NCBI RefSeq assembly: GCF_002101595.1
Contig: NZ_LQOM01000037.1
Span: forward strand, 62,001-126,000
Length of the DNA: 64,000 nucleotides
Source of the DNA: Mycobacterium celatum
GTDB lineage: Bacteria; Actinomycetota; Actinomycetes; Mycobacteriales; Mycobacteriaceae
Reading direction: 5' to 3'
In this document: positions 35,045 through 43,762 of the stretch, in pieces
Layout of the letters: every line of letters begins with the position of its first letter
Position numbering within the stretch: position 1 is the stretch's first letter
Translations under genes and position numbers: made by a program
Notes under the pieces: model-generated
What the model saw: only the letters and a program-made list of their open reading frames with translations
Told to the model about the DNA's origin: nothing
The model's database searches: none

Positions 35045-38000
35045 ATGACCGAAACGGGACGAGAGCAACGCCTGGTTCGCCGCATCGAGGAGCTGTACGC
35101 CACCGACCCGCAGTTCCGCGCCGCGGCGCCGTTACCGCAGGTGACTGCCGCCGCCCACCAGGAGGGGCTGCGGCCCTGGCAAGTGGTCGAGGAATACCTC
35201 ACCGGCTATGCCGACCGCCCGGCGCTGGGGCAGCGGTCCCGTGAGCTGACGCGCGACGACGCCCCCGGACGCGCCACGTCGACGCTGTTGCCGGGTTTCG
35301 AGACGATCACCTATCGACGGTTGCGGGAACGCGTGGAGGCGCTCTCCAGCGTGTGGGACTCGAACCTGCGGGGCGGCTTTGATCCTGGCGACTTCGTGGC
35401 CGTCCTGGGTTTCACCAGCATCGGCTACGCGATCATCTACCTGACCTGTATCCGGCTCGGTGCGGTATTCGTCCCGCTGCAAACCAGCTCGACGGCGCAG
35501 CAGCTGAAACCGATTGCCGCCGAGACGGGCCCGCGAATATTCGCAGCCAGTATCGAGTCGCTGGACACCGCCGTCGACGTGGTGATCGACACGCCGTCGG
35601 TCGAGCGGCTGGTGGTGTTCGACTACTTCAACTACGACCACGAGCAGCGCGCCAAGTACCAGGCCGGGTGCGAACGCCTCGCTGCCGCGGGCCGCGAGGT
35701 GGACGTGATGCCGCTGTTGCCGGAACTGGAATCCGGACGCAACCTGCCGGTGATCCCACCGTTCATCCCGCCGGCTGGCGAAAACCACCTGGCCACACTG
35801 ATTTACACGTCGGGCAGCACCGGCACCCCGAAGGGGGCGATGTACACCGCGGACATGGTGACAAGGCTGTGGCAGCGTCCGCACAGCCCGTCGCTGGACA
35901 TCGGCAGGCAGATTCCGGCCATCCATCTGCAGTACATGCCGCTCTCCCACGTGTACGGACTGGAATGGCTGATCGCCACGCTTGCATCAGGCGGGATCGG
36001 CTACTTCGCCGCCAAGAGCGACATGTCGACGCTGTTCGACGACATCGCGCTGGTGCGGCCCACCGCGCTGAACCTGGTGCCGCGGGTGTGCGACTTGATC
36101 TACCGGCGCTACCGCAGAGAGCTCGACATCCGGTCGGCCACCGATGACAGCTCAGCGGCAGACGAAGTGAAAGCAGAACTGCGCCAAGACTTTCTCGGCG
36201 GACGAGTGGTGTCGGCGATGTGCGGCAGCGCGCCGCTGTCCAAGCATATGCACGCGTTCATGGAATCGCTGCTTGACGTCACCGTCGCCGACGGCTACGG
36301 CGCCACCGAAACCGGCGGCGGAATCATGCGCAACGGCATCGTCCGTCGTCCACCGGTGACCGAGTACAAGCTCGTCGACGTTCCCGAACTGGGCTACTTC
36401 ACCACTGACAAACCGCACCCGCGCGGCGAGCTCTATGTCAAGGCAAGCAACGTAATCCCGGGCTACTTCAAGCATCCCGAGCTGTCGACCCAGATCTTCG
36501 ACGACGACGGCTTCTACAAGACCGGCGACATCATGGAGGAACTCGGCCCGGATCGCCTGAAATATCTGGACCGCCGCAACAACGTCATCAAGCTCTCCCA
36601 GGGCGAGTTCGTCGCGGTGTCCCAACTGGAGGCGATCTATGCAGCCAGTCCCTACATCCGGCAGATCTATCTGCACGGCAGCAGCGACCAGCCGTTCCTG
36701 CTGGCGGTGGTGGTCCCCAACGACGACGCGGTCGGTGGCGGCGACCCGCGCGCGATGATCGCCGAGTCGTTGCAGCAGATCGCTGCGGCGAATCATTTGC
36801 AGCCCTATGAGATTCCGCGTGACTTCCTGCTCGAACGACAGCGGTTCACCCGCGACAACGGGTTGCTGTCCGGGGTCGGCAAGCTGCTGCGGCCGGCGCT
36901 GCGGGCCCGTTACGGTGAACGGCTCGACGCGCTGTACGCCGAGATCGCCGCGGGTCAGGAAAACCAGATCGATCAGCTGCGGGCGGCGGCTGCCGAACTG
37001 CCGACGATCGACACGGTACGGCGAGCCGCCGTCGCCACCCTGGGCCTGGAGGCCACCGGGGAGGGTATGCCTGCCGATTCGAAATTCGTTGAGCTGGGCG
37101 GCGATTCGCTGTCGGCATTCTCGTTCGGATCGCTGCTGGAGCAGATCTACCACGTCGACGTCCCGGTGCAGACCATCGTCAGCCCCACCGCGACGCTGGC
37201 CACCATCGCCCGCTACATCGACGGCGAACGCGACGCGGCTTCCACGCGGCCCACGTTCGCGTCGGTGCATGGCCGCGGCGCGACGCAGGCCCGTGCCGCC
37301 GAGCTGACACTGAACAAGTTCATCGACGGCGATATTTTGGCTGCGGCACAGGACCTTTCGGTGAGCGGCGAGGCGAGGACCGTACTGTTGACCGGCGCCA
37401 ACGGCTACCTGGGCCGATTCCTGTGCCTGGACTGGCTGGAGCGGCTCGCCGAGACCGGCGGCACGCTGATCTGTATCGTGCGCGGCGCCGATCCCGTCGC
37501 TGCGCGGCAGCGCATCGAGGCCGCGATCGACACCGGCGATGCCGGGCTGTCGGCGCACTTTCGCGCGCTGGCCGCCGACCACCTCGAGGTGCTGTCCGGT
37601 GACCTCGGGGCGGCGAACCTGGGGGTCGACAGCGAGACCTGGGACCGGCTCGCGGAATCGGTCGATCTGATCGTGCACGCCGCGGCGATGGTCAACCACG
37701 TGCTGCCCTACAGTCAGCTGTTCGGCCCGAACGTGGTGGGCACCGCCGAGATCGTCAAGCTCGCAATCACCAAGCGGCTCAAGCCCGTTACCTACCTGTC
37801 GACGGTCGCGGTGACGGCCCTGCCCGACGGCAGCTTCATCGGTGAGGACGTCGACGTGCGGGAGGCCTCGCCGTCGCGGTCGCTGGGTGCCGCGTATGCC
37901 AGTGGCTATGCGGCCAGCAAGTGGGCGGGCGAGGTGTTGCTGCGCGAGGCGCATGATCTGTGCGGCTTACCCGTTGCGGTGTTCCGGTCAGACATGATCC

Positions 38001-38590
38001 TGGCGCACAGCCGCTACACCGGTCAGGTCAACGTGACCGACATGTTCACCCGGCTGATCCTGAGCCTGCTGGCCACCGGTATCGCGCCACGCTCGTTCTA
38101 TCAACTTGACGCCGACGGCAACCGGCAAAGGGCCAACTATGACGGGCTGCCAGCCGATTTCACCGCCGAGGCGATCACCACGCTCGGTAGTCGAGCCACC
38201 GAGGGCTACCGCACGTACAACGTGCTCAACAACCACGACGACGGCATCTCGCTGGACACCTTCGTCGACTGGCTGATCGCGGGTGGTCAGAAGATCGAGC
38301 GGATCGACGACTACGGCGAGTGGCTCCCGCGGTTCGAGGCGGCGATGAAGGCGCTGCCGGAGAACCAGCGCAAGAACTCGGTGCTGCCGCTGCTGAGCGC
38401 CTACGCCCGGCCGGCGACGCCGACACCTGGAAGCCACCTGCCCGCCGAGAAGTTTCGCGCCGCAGTCCAATCCGCCGGCATAGGCACCGACAACGACGTG
38501 CCGCACCTCACCGAAGCGTTGATCGACAAGTACGTCACCGACCTGCATCAGCTGGGTCTCTTGGAGACGGCGGGCGAACACGTGGCCTAG
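35045..38590 (+). CDS. car: Carboxylic acid reductase (adenylation-PCP-thioester reductase)
   Basis: 1181 residues in three domains. Adenylation domain about 1-650 with LIYTSGSTGTPKGAMYTAD (about 253-271), GYGATETGGG, and YKTGDIMEELGPDRLKYLDRRNNVIKLSQGEFV. Carrier domain about 655-740 with FVELGGDSLSAFSF, Ser688 being the phosphopantetheine site. Reductase domain about 770-1181 with NADPH site LLTGANGYLGRF and catalytic YAASK (about 955-959). It reduces carboxylic acids to aldehydes with ATP and NADPH; family FadD9/CAR (Rv2590 in M. tuberculosis). A phosphopantetheinyl transferase is needed and is not in this window. The natural acid is unknown. Confidence 0.95.
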   Translation: MTETGREQRLVRRIEELYATDPQFRAAAPLPQVTAAAHQEGLRPWQVVEEYLTGYADRPALGQRSRELTRDDAPGRATSTLLPGFETITYRRLRERVEALSSVWDSNLRGGFDPGDFVAVLGFTSIGYAIIYLTCIRLGAVFVPLQTSSTAQQLKPIAAETGPRIFAASIESLDTAVDVVIDTPSVERLVVFDYFNYDHEQRAKYQAGCERLAAAGREVDVMPLLPELESGRNLPVIPPFIPPAGENHLATLIYTSGSTGTPKGAMYTADMVTRLWQRPHSPSLDIGRQIPAIHLQYMPLSHVYGLEWLIATLASGGIGYFAAKSDMSTLFDDIALVRPTALNLVPRVCDLIYRRYRRELDIRSATDDSSAADEVKAELRQDFLGGRVVSAMCGSAPLSKHMHAFMESLLDVTVADGYGATETGGGIMRNGIVRRPPVTEYKLVDVPELGYFTTDKPHPRGELYVKASNVIPGYFKHPELSTQIFDDDGFYKTGDIMEELGPDRLKYLDRRNNVIKLSQGEFVAVSQLEAIYAASPYIRQIYLHGSSDQPFLLAVVVPNDDAVGGGDPRAMIAESLQQIAAANHLQPYEIPRDFLLERQRFTRDNGLLSGVGKLLRPALRARYGERLDALYAEIAAGQENQIDQLRAAAAELPTIDTVRRAAVATLGLEATGEGMPADSKFVELGGDSLSAFSFGSLLEQIYHVDVPVQTIVSPTATLATIARYIDGERDAASTRPTFASVHGRGATQARAAELTLNKFIDGDILAAAQDLSVSGEARTVLLTGANGYLGRFLCLDWLERLAETGGTLICIVRGADPVAARQRIEAAIDTGDAGLSAHFRALAADHLEVLSGDLGAANLGVDSETWDRLAESVDLIVHAAAMVNHVLPYSQLFGPNVVGTAEIVKLAITKRLKPVTYLSTVAVTALPDGSFIGEDVDVREASPSRSLGAAYASGYAASKWAGEVLLREAHDLCGLPVAVFRSDMILAHSRYTGQVNVTDMFTRLILSLLATGIAPRSFYQLDADGNRQRANYDGLPADFTAEAITTLGSRATEGYRTYNVLNNHDDGISLDTFVDWLIAGGQKIERIDDYGEWLPRFEAAMKALPENQRKNSVLPLLSAYARPATPTPGSHLPAEKFRAAVQSAGIGTDNDVPHLTEALIDKYVTDLHQLGLLETAGEHVA

Positions 38591-38598
38591 TCGGGGCC

Positions 38599-38659
38599 GT
38601 TGATTCTGCGTCTACCACGACAAAGTGCGAGAAGACTCCCTGGTACACGCAGAGTCAAC
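38599..38659. repeat. Inverted repeat between car and the permease
   Basis: 20-base arms at 38599-38618 (GTTGATTCTGCGTCTACCAC) and 38640-38659 (CTGGTACACGCAGAGTCAAC) pair with three mismatches across a 21-base loop. The right arm covers the stop codon (38655-38657) of the convergent permease. It could serve as a bidirectional terminator and looks like a member of a dispersed palindrome class. Confidence 0.78.
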
Positions 38660-40466
38660 GCCGGGCCACACCTGCGGGCTCGCGCGACACCACGTGGGTG
38701 ACCGGGATCGGATACGTCGAGCGCGCCTTGTCGACGAGCCCGAGCCGCAGCCAGGACGACCGGCCTTCGGCGATCACCAGCTGATCGGGGCGGAAATTGC
38801 GCACCGCGTGGGCCAGCGCACGCAGCGGCCGGTAGTCGCCAAGCTCTCCCTCGGCATGCAAGCCCATCTCCCGCATCGCGGACAAGATAGTGTCCAGCCG
38901 CTGTTGTGCGGCCTGCAGCGTCGCGTCGAAAACATAGACGGGGCCGGTGTTTTCGGCTTGTCCGGTGTCGACCGGGCTGGCCGGCACGCAGACGAAATAG
39001 TCCGCTCTTGCCTTGGCGTCGACGCGGCGCAGCACGTCGAAAAGCTCACTGCCGGAGACGTTTTTGTTGGCCAGCACCAACACCCGGGTCGCCTTGCCGG
39101 TCGGCGGTGTTTCGCCGCCGGGTTCGGCCGGCCCGCGCCACCATTTGGGCACGAAGTACAGCGCCAGCACCACCGCCCAGGACAGCAGGCTCAGGAACAG
39201 CTGGGTGCGTGCCTCATGCTCGAACACCATTTGCACGAGGACGGCGACGATCCCGGCCAGGGTCAGAATCGACAGCGCCGGAAAGCCCCACATCTTGACT
39301 CGCAGCCGCTCCGGCGGTGTCCTGCGGCGCAACACGATCTGCGACAGCGCGATCAGCAGGTAGACAAACAGCACGATGGCGCCGGAAGACTTCAGCAGGA
39401 AGACGAAGACGCTGCCCGGTGCGATCCACGCCATCACCACACACAAGAACCCCACCACCGACGCGCCGAGGATGGCGTTGTAGGGCACGCCGCGGCGGCT
39501 GACCTTGACGAATTGGACCGGTGCCTCGTGACGCGCGGCCAGCACGAACAACATTCGCGACGCGGTGTAGAGCCCGGAGTTCAGGCACGACAGCACCGCG
39601 GTGAGCACCACCGCATTCATGATGTGCCCGGCTCCCGGGATGCCCATCGTCCGCAGCGCCGCGACGTAGGGCGAGGCGCCCAGTTCGGTCGAGTTCCACG
39701 GCACAATCACCGCGAGAAGGAACACCGAACCGACGTAGAAGACCAGGATGCGGGCGACCACCGACTTGGTGGCCCGCCGCACCGCGCGTTCGGGGTTGTC
39801 GGTTTCGGCGGCGGCGATCGTGGCGACCTCGGCGCCGACCATCGCCGAGATGACGACCGCGACCGCACCGAACACCGTGCCGATGCCGTGCGGGAAGAAC
39901 CCGCCGTGCGCAACCAGGTTGCCGAAACCCGTGCCGTGGTGCGGCCAAAGCCCGACGACGAACAGCGACCCGACGGCGAGGAAGACCATGATCGTGGCGA
40001 CTTTGATTCCGGCGAACCAGAATTCGAACTCCCCGAACGACGAGACCGAGAACAGGTTCGTCGCCGTCATTGTCACCATCAGGATCAGCGACAGCACCCA
40101 CAGCGGCGCGTGGAACCAGTAGGTGATCACCCGGCCGCCGGCCACCGCCTCGAAACCGACGACGATCACCCAGAAGTACCAATACAGCCAGCCCACCGAG
40201 AATCCCGCCCAGTCGCCGAGAGCGTCGCGGGCATAGTCGGCGAACGATCCGGTTGCCGGGTTGGCGGCGGCCATCTCCCCCAACATCCGCATCACCAGAA
40301 CGATCAGCAGACCGCACAGCGCGTAGGTGACGAACGCCGCGGGCCCGGTCTCGCCGATGACGACGCCGGAGCCGACGAACAACCCGGCGCCGATCACCCC
40401 GCCGATCGCGATCATGTTGAGCTGCCGCTGCGTCAGGCCTTGGCGCAGCTTCGCCGTCGTGCTCAT
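38655..40466 (-). CDS. APC-family amino acid permease with C-terminal cytosolic domain (GabP-like)
   Basis: 603 residues from ATG 40464-40466 with AGGAGGGG upstream. The first 440 residues are a 12-helix amino acid permease of the AAT/GABA type: QRQLNMIAIGGVIGAGLFVGSG, ALGDWAGFSVGWLYWYFWVIVVGFEA and SRRGVPYNAILG. The last 140 residues form a soluble domain, TRVLVLANKNVSGSELFDVLRR through LVIAEGRSSWLRL, with alternating strands and helices like a universal stress protein fold. M. tuberculosis gabP (Rv0522) has only 434 residues. The substrate is inferred from family only (GABA or a similar amino acid). Confidence 0.85.
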   Translation of the reverse strand: MSTTAKLRQGLTQRQLNMIAIGGVIGAGLFVGSGVVIGETGPAAFVTYALCGLLIVLVMRMLGEMAAANPATGSFADYARDALGDWAGFSVGWLYWYFWVIVVGFEAVAGGRVITYWFHAPLWVLSLILMVTMTATNLFSVSSFGEFEFWFAGIKVATIMVFLAVGSLFVVGLWPHHGTGFGNLVAHGGFFPHGIGTVFGAVAVVISAMVGAEVATIAAAETDNPERAVRRATKSVVARILVFYVGSVFLLAVIVPWNSTELGASPYVAALRTMGIPGAGHIMNAVVLTAVLSCLNSGLYTASRMLFVLAARHEAPVQFVKVSRRGVPYNAILGASVVGFLCVVMAWIAPGSVFVFLLKSSGAIVLFVYLLIALSQIVLRRRTPPERLRVKMWGFPALSILTLAGIVAVLVQMVFEHEARTQLFLSLLSWAVVLALYFVPKWWRGPAEPGGETPPTGKATRVLVLANKNVSGSELFDVLRRVDAKARADYFVCVPASPVDTGQAENTGPVYVFDATLQAAQQRLDTILSAMREMGLHAEGELGDYRPLRALAHAVRNFRPDQLVIAEGRSSWLRLGLVDKARSTYPIPVTHVVSREPAGVARR

Positions 40467-40509
40467 GCGCCCCTCCTGCGTCAGCAGCATGAGCGGACGC
40501 TACACCGCG

Positions 40510-41112
40510 CTACACCGGCGCGGCGCGCAACACGGCGGGCAGGCTGGGCAGGAAGTGCTCGGTGGCAAAGGCGCGGAGGTCGTCGGCGCTGGCCAGCGGT
40601 TGGCGGCTAGGCAACAACAGCACCATCGCCGCGTAGCGCAGGATCGTCTCGGCCAGTTCGTCGACCGCGGATTCGCCGATGCGTTCGGCGAACCCGTCGG
40701 GGAAGATCACCCGCAGCGCGGCGGCCATCCGCTCGACCGCGGCACCCCAATGCTGCTGAGCCAGTTCGAGCATCAGGCCGGGCTCGTCGGCGATCATCCG
40801 GGTCAACACCCGATGCTCGCGGAACCGCATGATCGCGCATGTGAACGCCTCGACGTAGTAATTCGATTGCGGCCGGCGGTTTTTCAACTCGTCGGCGATG
40901 GCGGCGAACAGCGCGGCGTTCTCCCGGTCGATGACGGCGGCGACCAGCTCGTCGCGGTTGGCGAAGCGGCGGTAGATCGTGGTGCGGCTGACCCGGGCGC
41001 GGCGCGCCACATCGTCGAGCGCGACCCGACGAAAGCCATGCCGCTCGAACTCGACGACGGCGGCGTCGAGGATGGCGCGGGCGGCGGGGTCATCCCCGTG
41101 CGTAACCGGCAC
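40510..41112 (-). CDS. TetR family transcriptional regulator
   Basis: 200 residues. N-terminal [58 protein letters not shown], a textbook TetR domain. The C-terminal part is long-helical with no known ligand. GTG 41110-41112 is taken as start; a TTG six bases upstream is possible. Either way the start overlaps the 3' end of the MpaB-type gene on the same strand, so the regulator and that oxygenase are one operon. Confidence 0.86.
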   Translation of the reverse strand: MPVTHGDDPAARAILDAAVVEFERHGFRRVALDDVARRARVSRTTIYRRFANRDELVAAVIDRENAALFAAIADELKNRRPQSNYYVEAFTCAIMRFREHRVLTRMIADEPGLMLELAQQHWGAAVERMAAALRVIFPDGFAERIGESAVDELAETILRYAAMVLLLPSRQPLASADDLRAFATEHFLPSLPAVLRAAPV

Positions 41113-41944
41113 GAGCAAACCTGTTGTAGCGCAACCGCATCGGCAGATGATCCCACAGCCAGTTGACCGGCCGTGAGCGCCACACCGCGGCGAAACGCTG
41201 GTAGCGACGCTCCTGCCGCTCGCTCCACGGCAGGTTCAGCAGGGCGCGGGCCTGCGGCGGCAGACCGCCCGTCGTCAGGAACGCCGCGACCGGATCGAAC
41301 ATCGGCGACACCAGCCGCCACACCAGCGGCGGCACCCCTTTGGGGCATGGGAAGCCCTTGGTGACGTAGCCGACACCGTATCTGGCGGTCTTGTGCGCCA
41401 CCACGACGTTGTCGAGCATGTCGTTCCAGTACTTTTCGAACTCCGCGTAGTCGGTAGGCATCGCCCGGTCGCTGACCCCGTAACGGCGATACCAGGTCTT
41501 CGACTCGAGGTAGATCTGTTCCTTCTCGGCACGGGTGAGCCGCTTGACGAACGTGTCGGCGAAGTAGAGCACCTGCTCGACGAAGGTGGCATGCGCCCAG
41601 TAGTACGTTTCCGGGTCAAGCGCGTGGTAGCGCTGGCCGTCGAGCATCTGGCCTTTGATCTCGTGGTGGAAGTCGCGCACTTGCTGGCCCGGATGGCCGT
41701 CGTCGGAGCCGTAGACGGTCATGAAGATCGGCGGCAGCGAGCGCTTGACTCGGGCGGCGGTGTCGGAGAAGAACACCGAGTGGTCCAGCACGCCCTGGCC
41801 GAGCTCGGCGAGCATGTTCTGCAGCACCGCGGGCCGCGGCCCGATCAAGAACATGCGGTTGTCGCCGAAGTAGCGCCACACCAGCGACTCGGGGCCGAGC
41901 GGCAAGGCGTCGACGTCGATGTGCGTTTCCGACAGCTCAGTCAT
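41090..41944 (-). CDS. MpaB/latex-clearing-type oxygenase family protein (DUF2236)
   Basis: 284 residues. DUF2236 (MpaB-like, related to haem-containing latex-clearing oxygenase Lcp) pattern: [38 protein letters not shown], an Arg/His-rich middle ([40 protein letters not shown]) and the C-terminal [19 protein letters not shown] with [16 protein letters not shown]. Members bind haem b, with a His such as that in DFHHEI as a candidate ligand. The substrate is unknown. ATG at 41942-41944. Downstream TetR gene overlaps it. Confidence 0.83.
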   Translation of the reverse strand: MTELSETHIDVDALPLGPESLVWRYFGDNRMFLIGPRPAVLQNMLAELGQGVLDHSVFFSDTAARVKRSLPPIFMTVYGSDDGHPGQQVRDFHHEIKGQMLDGQRYHALDPETYYWAHATFVEQVLYFADTFVKRLTRAEKEQIYLESKTWYRRYGVSDRAMPTDYAEFEKYWNDMLDNVVVAHKTARYGVGYVTKGFPCPKGVPPLVWRLVSPMFDPVAAFLTTGGLPPQARALLNLPWSERQERRYQRFAAVWRSRPVNWLWDHLPMRLRYNRFARAGYARG

Positions 41945-41952
41945 GTGGCACA

Positions 41953-41961
41953 GTGTTACAC
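41953..41961. promoter_or_regulatory. Candidate operator upstream of the MpaB/TetR pair
   Basis: GTGTTACAC, a 9-base palindrome with a one-base centre, lies nine bases upstream of the MpaB-type start codon, in the AT-richer stretch 41945-42043. It is a plausible half of a TetR-type operator for the coexpressed regulator. Too short to be sure. Confidence 0.35.
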
Positions 41962-42043
41962 ATTCTGAACTTTGTACCAACCCCGTGGTGGGCAGTCGGC
42001 CGCACCCAGATAACGAAACGATTACGGCGAGTGTTAGAATTGC

Positions 42044-42829
42044 ATGATGACTTCGCAAATCTATCGAATTCAGTTTCCACCGGCGAATTCCGAACGGCTG
42101 GCGCAAGACGAGGTCTCGTTCAAGCTTATCGATAATGGCGGATCTCGGGAACTGCGCTTTCACGATTACGCGGAGATCTACAAGCGCCCCGGCCTTTATG
42201 AAGAATTGTTTTACGGCCGGCTGCGGTGTAATTCACCCGGTAAGGTGATGGAGCTGCTCGAGCGGGCGTTACAGACCACGCGTGAACCGCTGACCGAGTT
42301 GCGGGTACTCGACCTCGGTGCGGGCAACGGAATGATGGGCGATGTCCTCAAGCGCGAGGGGGTGGCCCGGCTGGTAGGCGTCGACATCGTCCCGGAGGCT
42401 CGTGACGCCGCCTACCGCGACCGTCCGACCGTCTACGACGCCTACTACGTCGCCGACCTCGGCGATCCCGACTCCCGGCTGCGTGACGAACTGACCGAGT
42501 GGAATTTCGACTGCCTGACCTGTGTCGCCGCACTCGGTTTCGGCGACATACCGCCACGCGCATTCTTCAACGCAATGAAACTCATCAAGACCGAAGGGTG
42601 GCTGGCGTTCAATATCAAACAATCGTTTTTGAACCCGGATGAGCAGACCGGGTTTTCCCGGCTGGTCCGAGCACTCATCTTCTCCAAATACCTCGATATT
42701 TACCATCTGGAGTTGTATCGCCATCGCCTCTCCATGGAGGGCACGCAGCTGTTCTACTACGCGTTCGTGGGCCGGTTGACCGCATCGATCCCGGACGACT
42801 TCCTGGAGACCCACGGCATCGAGGACTAG
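42044..42829 (+). CDS. Class I SAM-dependent methyltransferase
   Basis: 261 residues. The SAM-binding motif I is RVLDLGAGNGMMGDVLKREG (about residue 86 on), followed by LVGVDIVPEARDAAYRD and FDCLTCVAALGFGDIPPRAFFNAMKLIKTEGWLAFNIKQSF, the Rossmann methyltransferase progression. The N-terminal 80 residues (FHDYAEIYKRPGLYEELFYGRL) are like Williams-Beuren-region methyltransferase relatives. The target is unknown. The start could be ATG 42044 or 42047; no clear ribosome site. The first 200 bases are noticeably richer in A and T than neighbours. M. tuberculosis carries fragments of a methyltransferase near this point (Rv0520/Rv0521). Confidence 0.85.
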   Translation: MMTSQIYRIQFPPANSERLAQDEVSFKLIDNGGSRELRFHDYAEIYKRPGLYEELFYGRLRCNSPGKVMELLERALQTTREPLTELRVLDLGAGNGMMGDVLKREGVARLVGVDIVPEARDAAYRDRPTVYDAYYVADLGDPDSRLRDELTEWNFDCLTCVAALGFGDIPPRAFFNAMKLIKTEGWLAFNIKQSFLNPDEQTGFSRLVRALIFSKYLDIYHLELYRHRLSMEGTQLFYYAFVGRLTASIPDDFLETHGIED

Positions 42830-42903
42830 GCCGTTATCAGCCTGTTGTCGGATAGGTGACGCGGCGAGACCTGTCGCGGTCGTCTGCTTGGCATGATGCG
42901 CTG

Positions 42904-43758
42904 GTGAAATCGCTGACCCGCCGCGACGCGCTGCACTTGGGTATCGCCGGGGCGGTGGGTATGGGTGCGGCGGGGTTGTCCGCGCTGGGCGCCCTGCTCG
43001 ATCCACCGACACCCCGTGCGGCGCCCGACCCAGGACCGGCATCGGCAGCCGGCCCACTGCCCACTCGCGAGTCCGGCTCGTTCATCTCCGCGGCCCGCGG
43101 CGGCGTCGAGACCAAATGGATCATCGCCCGCCCGCCGGGCACAACCGGCGTCTTACGACCGGTGATCGCCCTGCACGGGATGGACAGCGACGCCGCCGGC
43201 GTGATGAGCCTCGGCGTCGAGGACGCCCTGGCGCGGCTGACTGCATCCGGCCGGCCGCCGTTCGCGGTGGTCAGCGTCGACGGCGGCAACGCCTTCTGGC
43301 GCCGACGGGCCTCCGGGCAGGACTCCGGCGCGATGGTGTTGAACGAGCTGATCCCGATGCTGGCCACCAAAAGCATCGACACCTCTCGGGTGGCCTTCAT
43401 GGGCTGGTCGATGGGCGGTTACGGCGCCCTGCTGCTGGGCTCTCGTCTGGGTCCGGCGCGCACGGCGGCGATCTGCGCGATCAGCCCGGCGCTGTACATG
43501 ACGTATTGGGGAGCGCCGCACGATGCCTTCGACAGCCTCGACGACTGGCGCAAGAACTCGGCAATGAACCTGGTGCCGCAGCTGGCGGGGATCCCGCTGC
43601 GTGTCGATTGCGGCACCGGCGACGGCTTCTACGTCGCGACACGGCAATTCGTCAACGAGTTACCCACACCACCGGCCGGGGGGTTCTACCCCGGCGGGCA
43701 CGACGCCGAGTTCTGGCACCAGCACCTTCCCGACGAGCTGGCCTGGCTGGACTCCTGA
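42904..43758 (+). CDS. Tat-exported alpha/beta-hydrolase esterase (Rv0519c-like)
   Basis: 284 residues from GTG 42904 (an earlier in-frame GTG at 42856 gives a less signal-like start). N-terminus VKSLTRRDALHLGIAGAVGMGAAGLSALG is a twin-arginine signal peptide. The mature part has an esterase D/antigen 85-like hydrolase pattern: VIALHGMDSDAAGVMSLGVED, VSVDGGNAFWRRRASGQDSGAMVLNELIPML, nucleophile GWSMGGYGALLLG (Ser), and C-terminal GGHDAEFWHQHLPDELAWL with the catalytic His. It should act outside the membrane on an ester; the substrate is unknown. Similar to Rv0519c and Rv0774c proteins. Confidence 0.84.
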   Translation: MKSLTRRDALHLGIAGAVGMGAAGLSALGALLDPPTPRAAPDPGPASAAGPLPTRESGSFISAARGGVETKWIIARPPGTTGVLRPVIALHGMDSDAAGVMSLGVEDALARLTASGRPPFAVVSVDGGNAFWRRRASGQDSGAMVLNELIPMLATKSIDTSRVAFMGWSMGGYGALLLGSRLGPARTAAICAISPALYMTYWGAPHDAFDSLDDWRKNSAMNLVPQLAGIPLRVDCGTGDGFYVATRQFVNELPTPPAGGFYPGGHDAEFWHQHLPDELAWLDS

Positions 43759-43762
43759 ACGG

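Noticed and set aside
38625..40610. 661-codon plus-strand frame opposite the permease
   Set aside because: His/Arg/Gln-rich product without motifs, antisense to a clear 12-helix permease.
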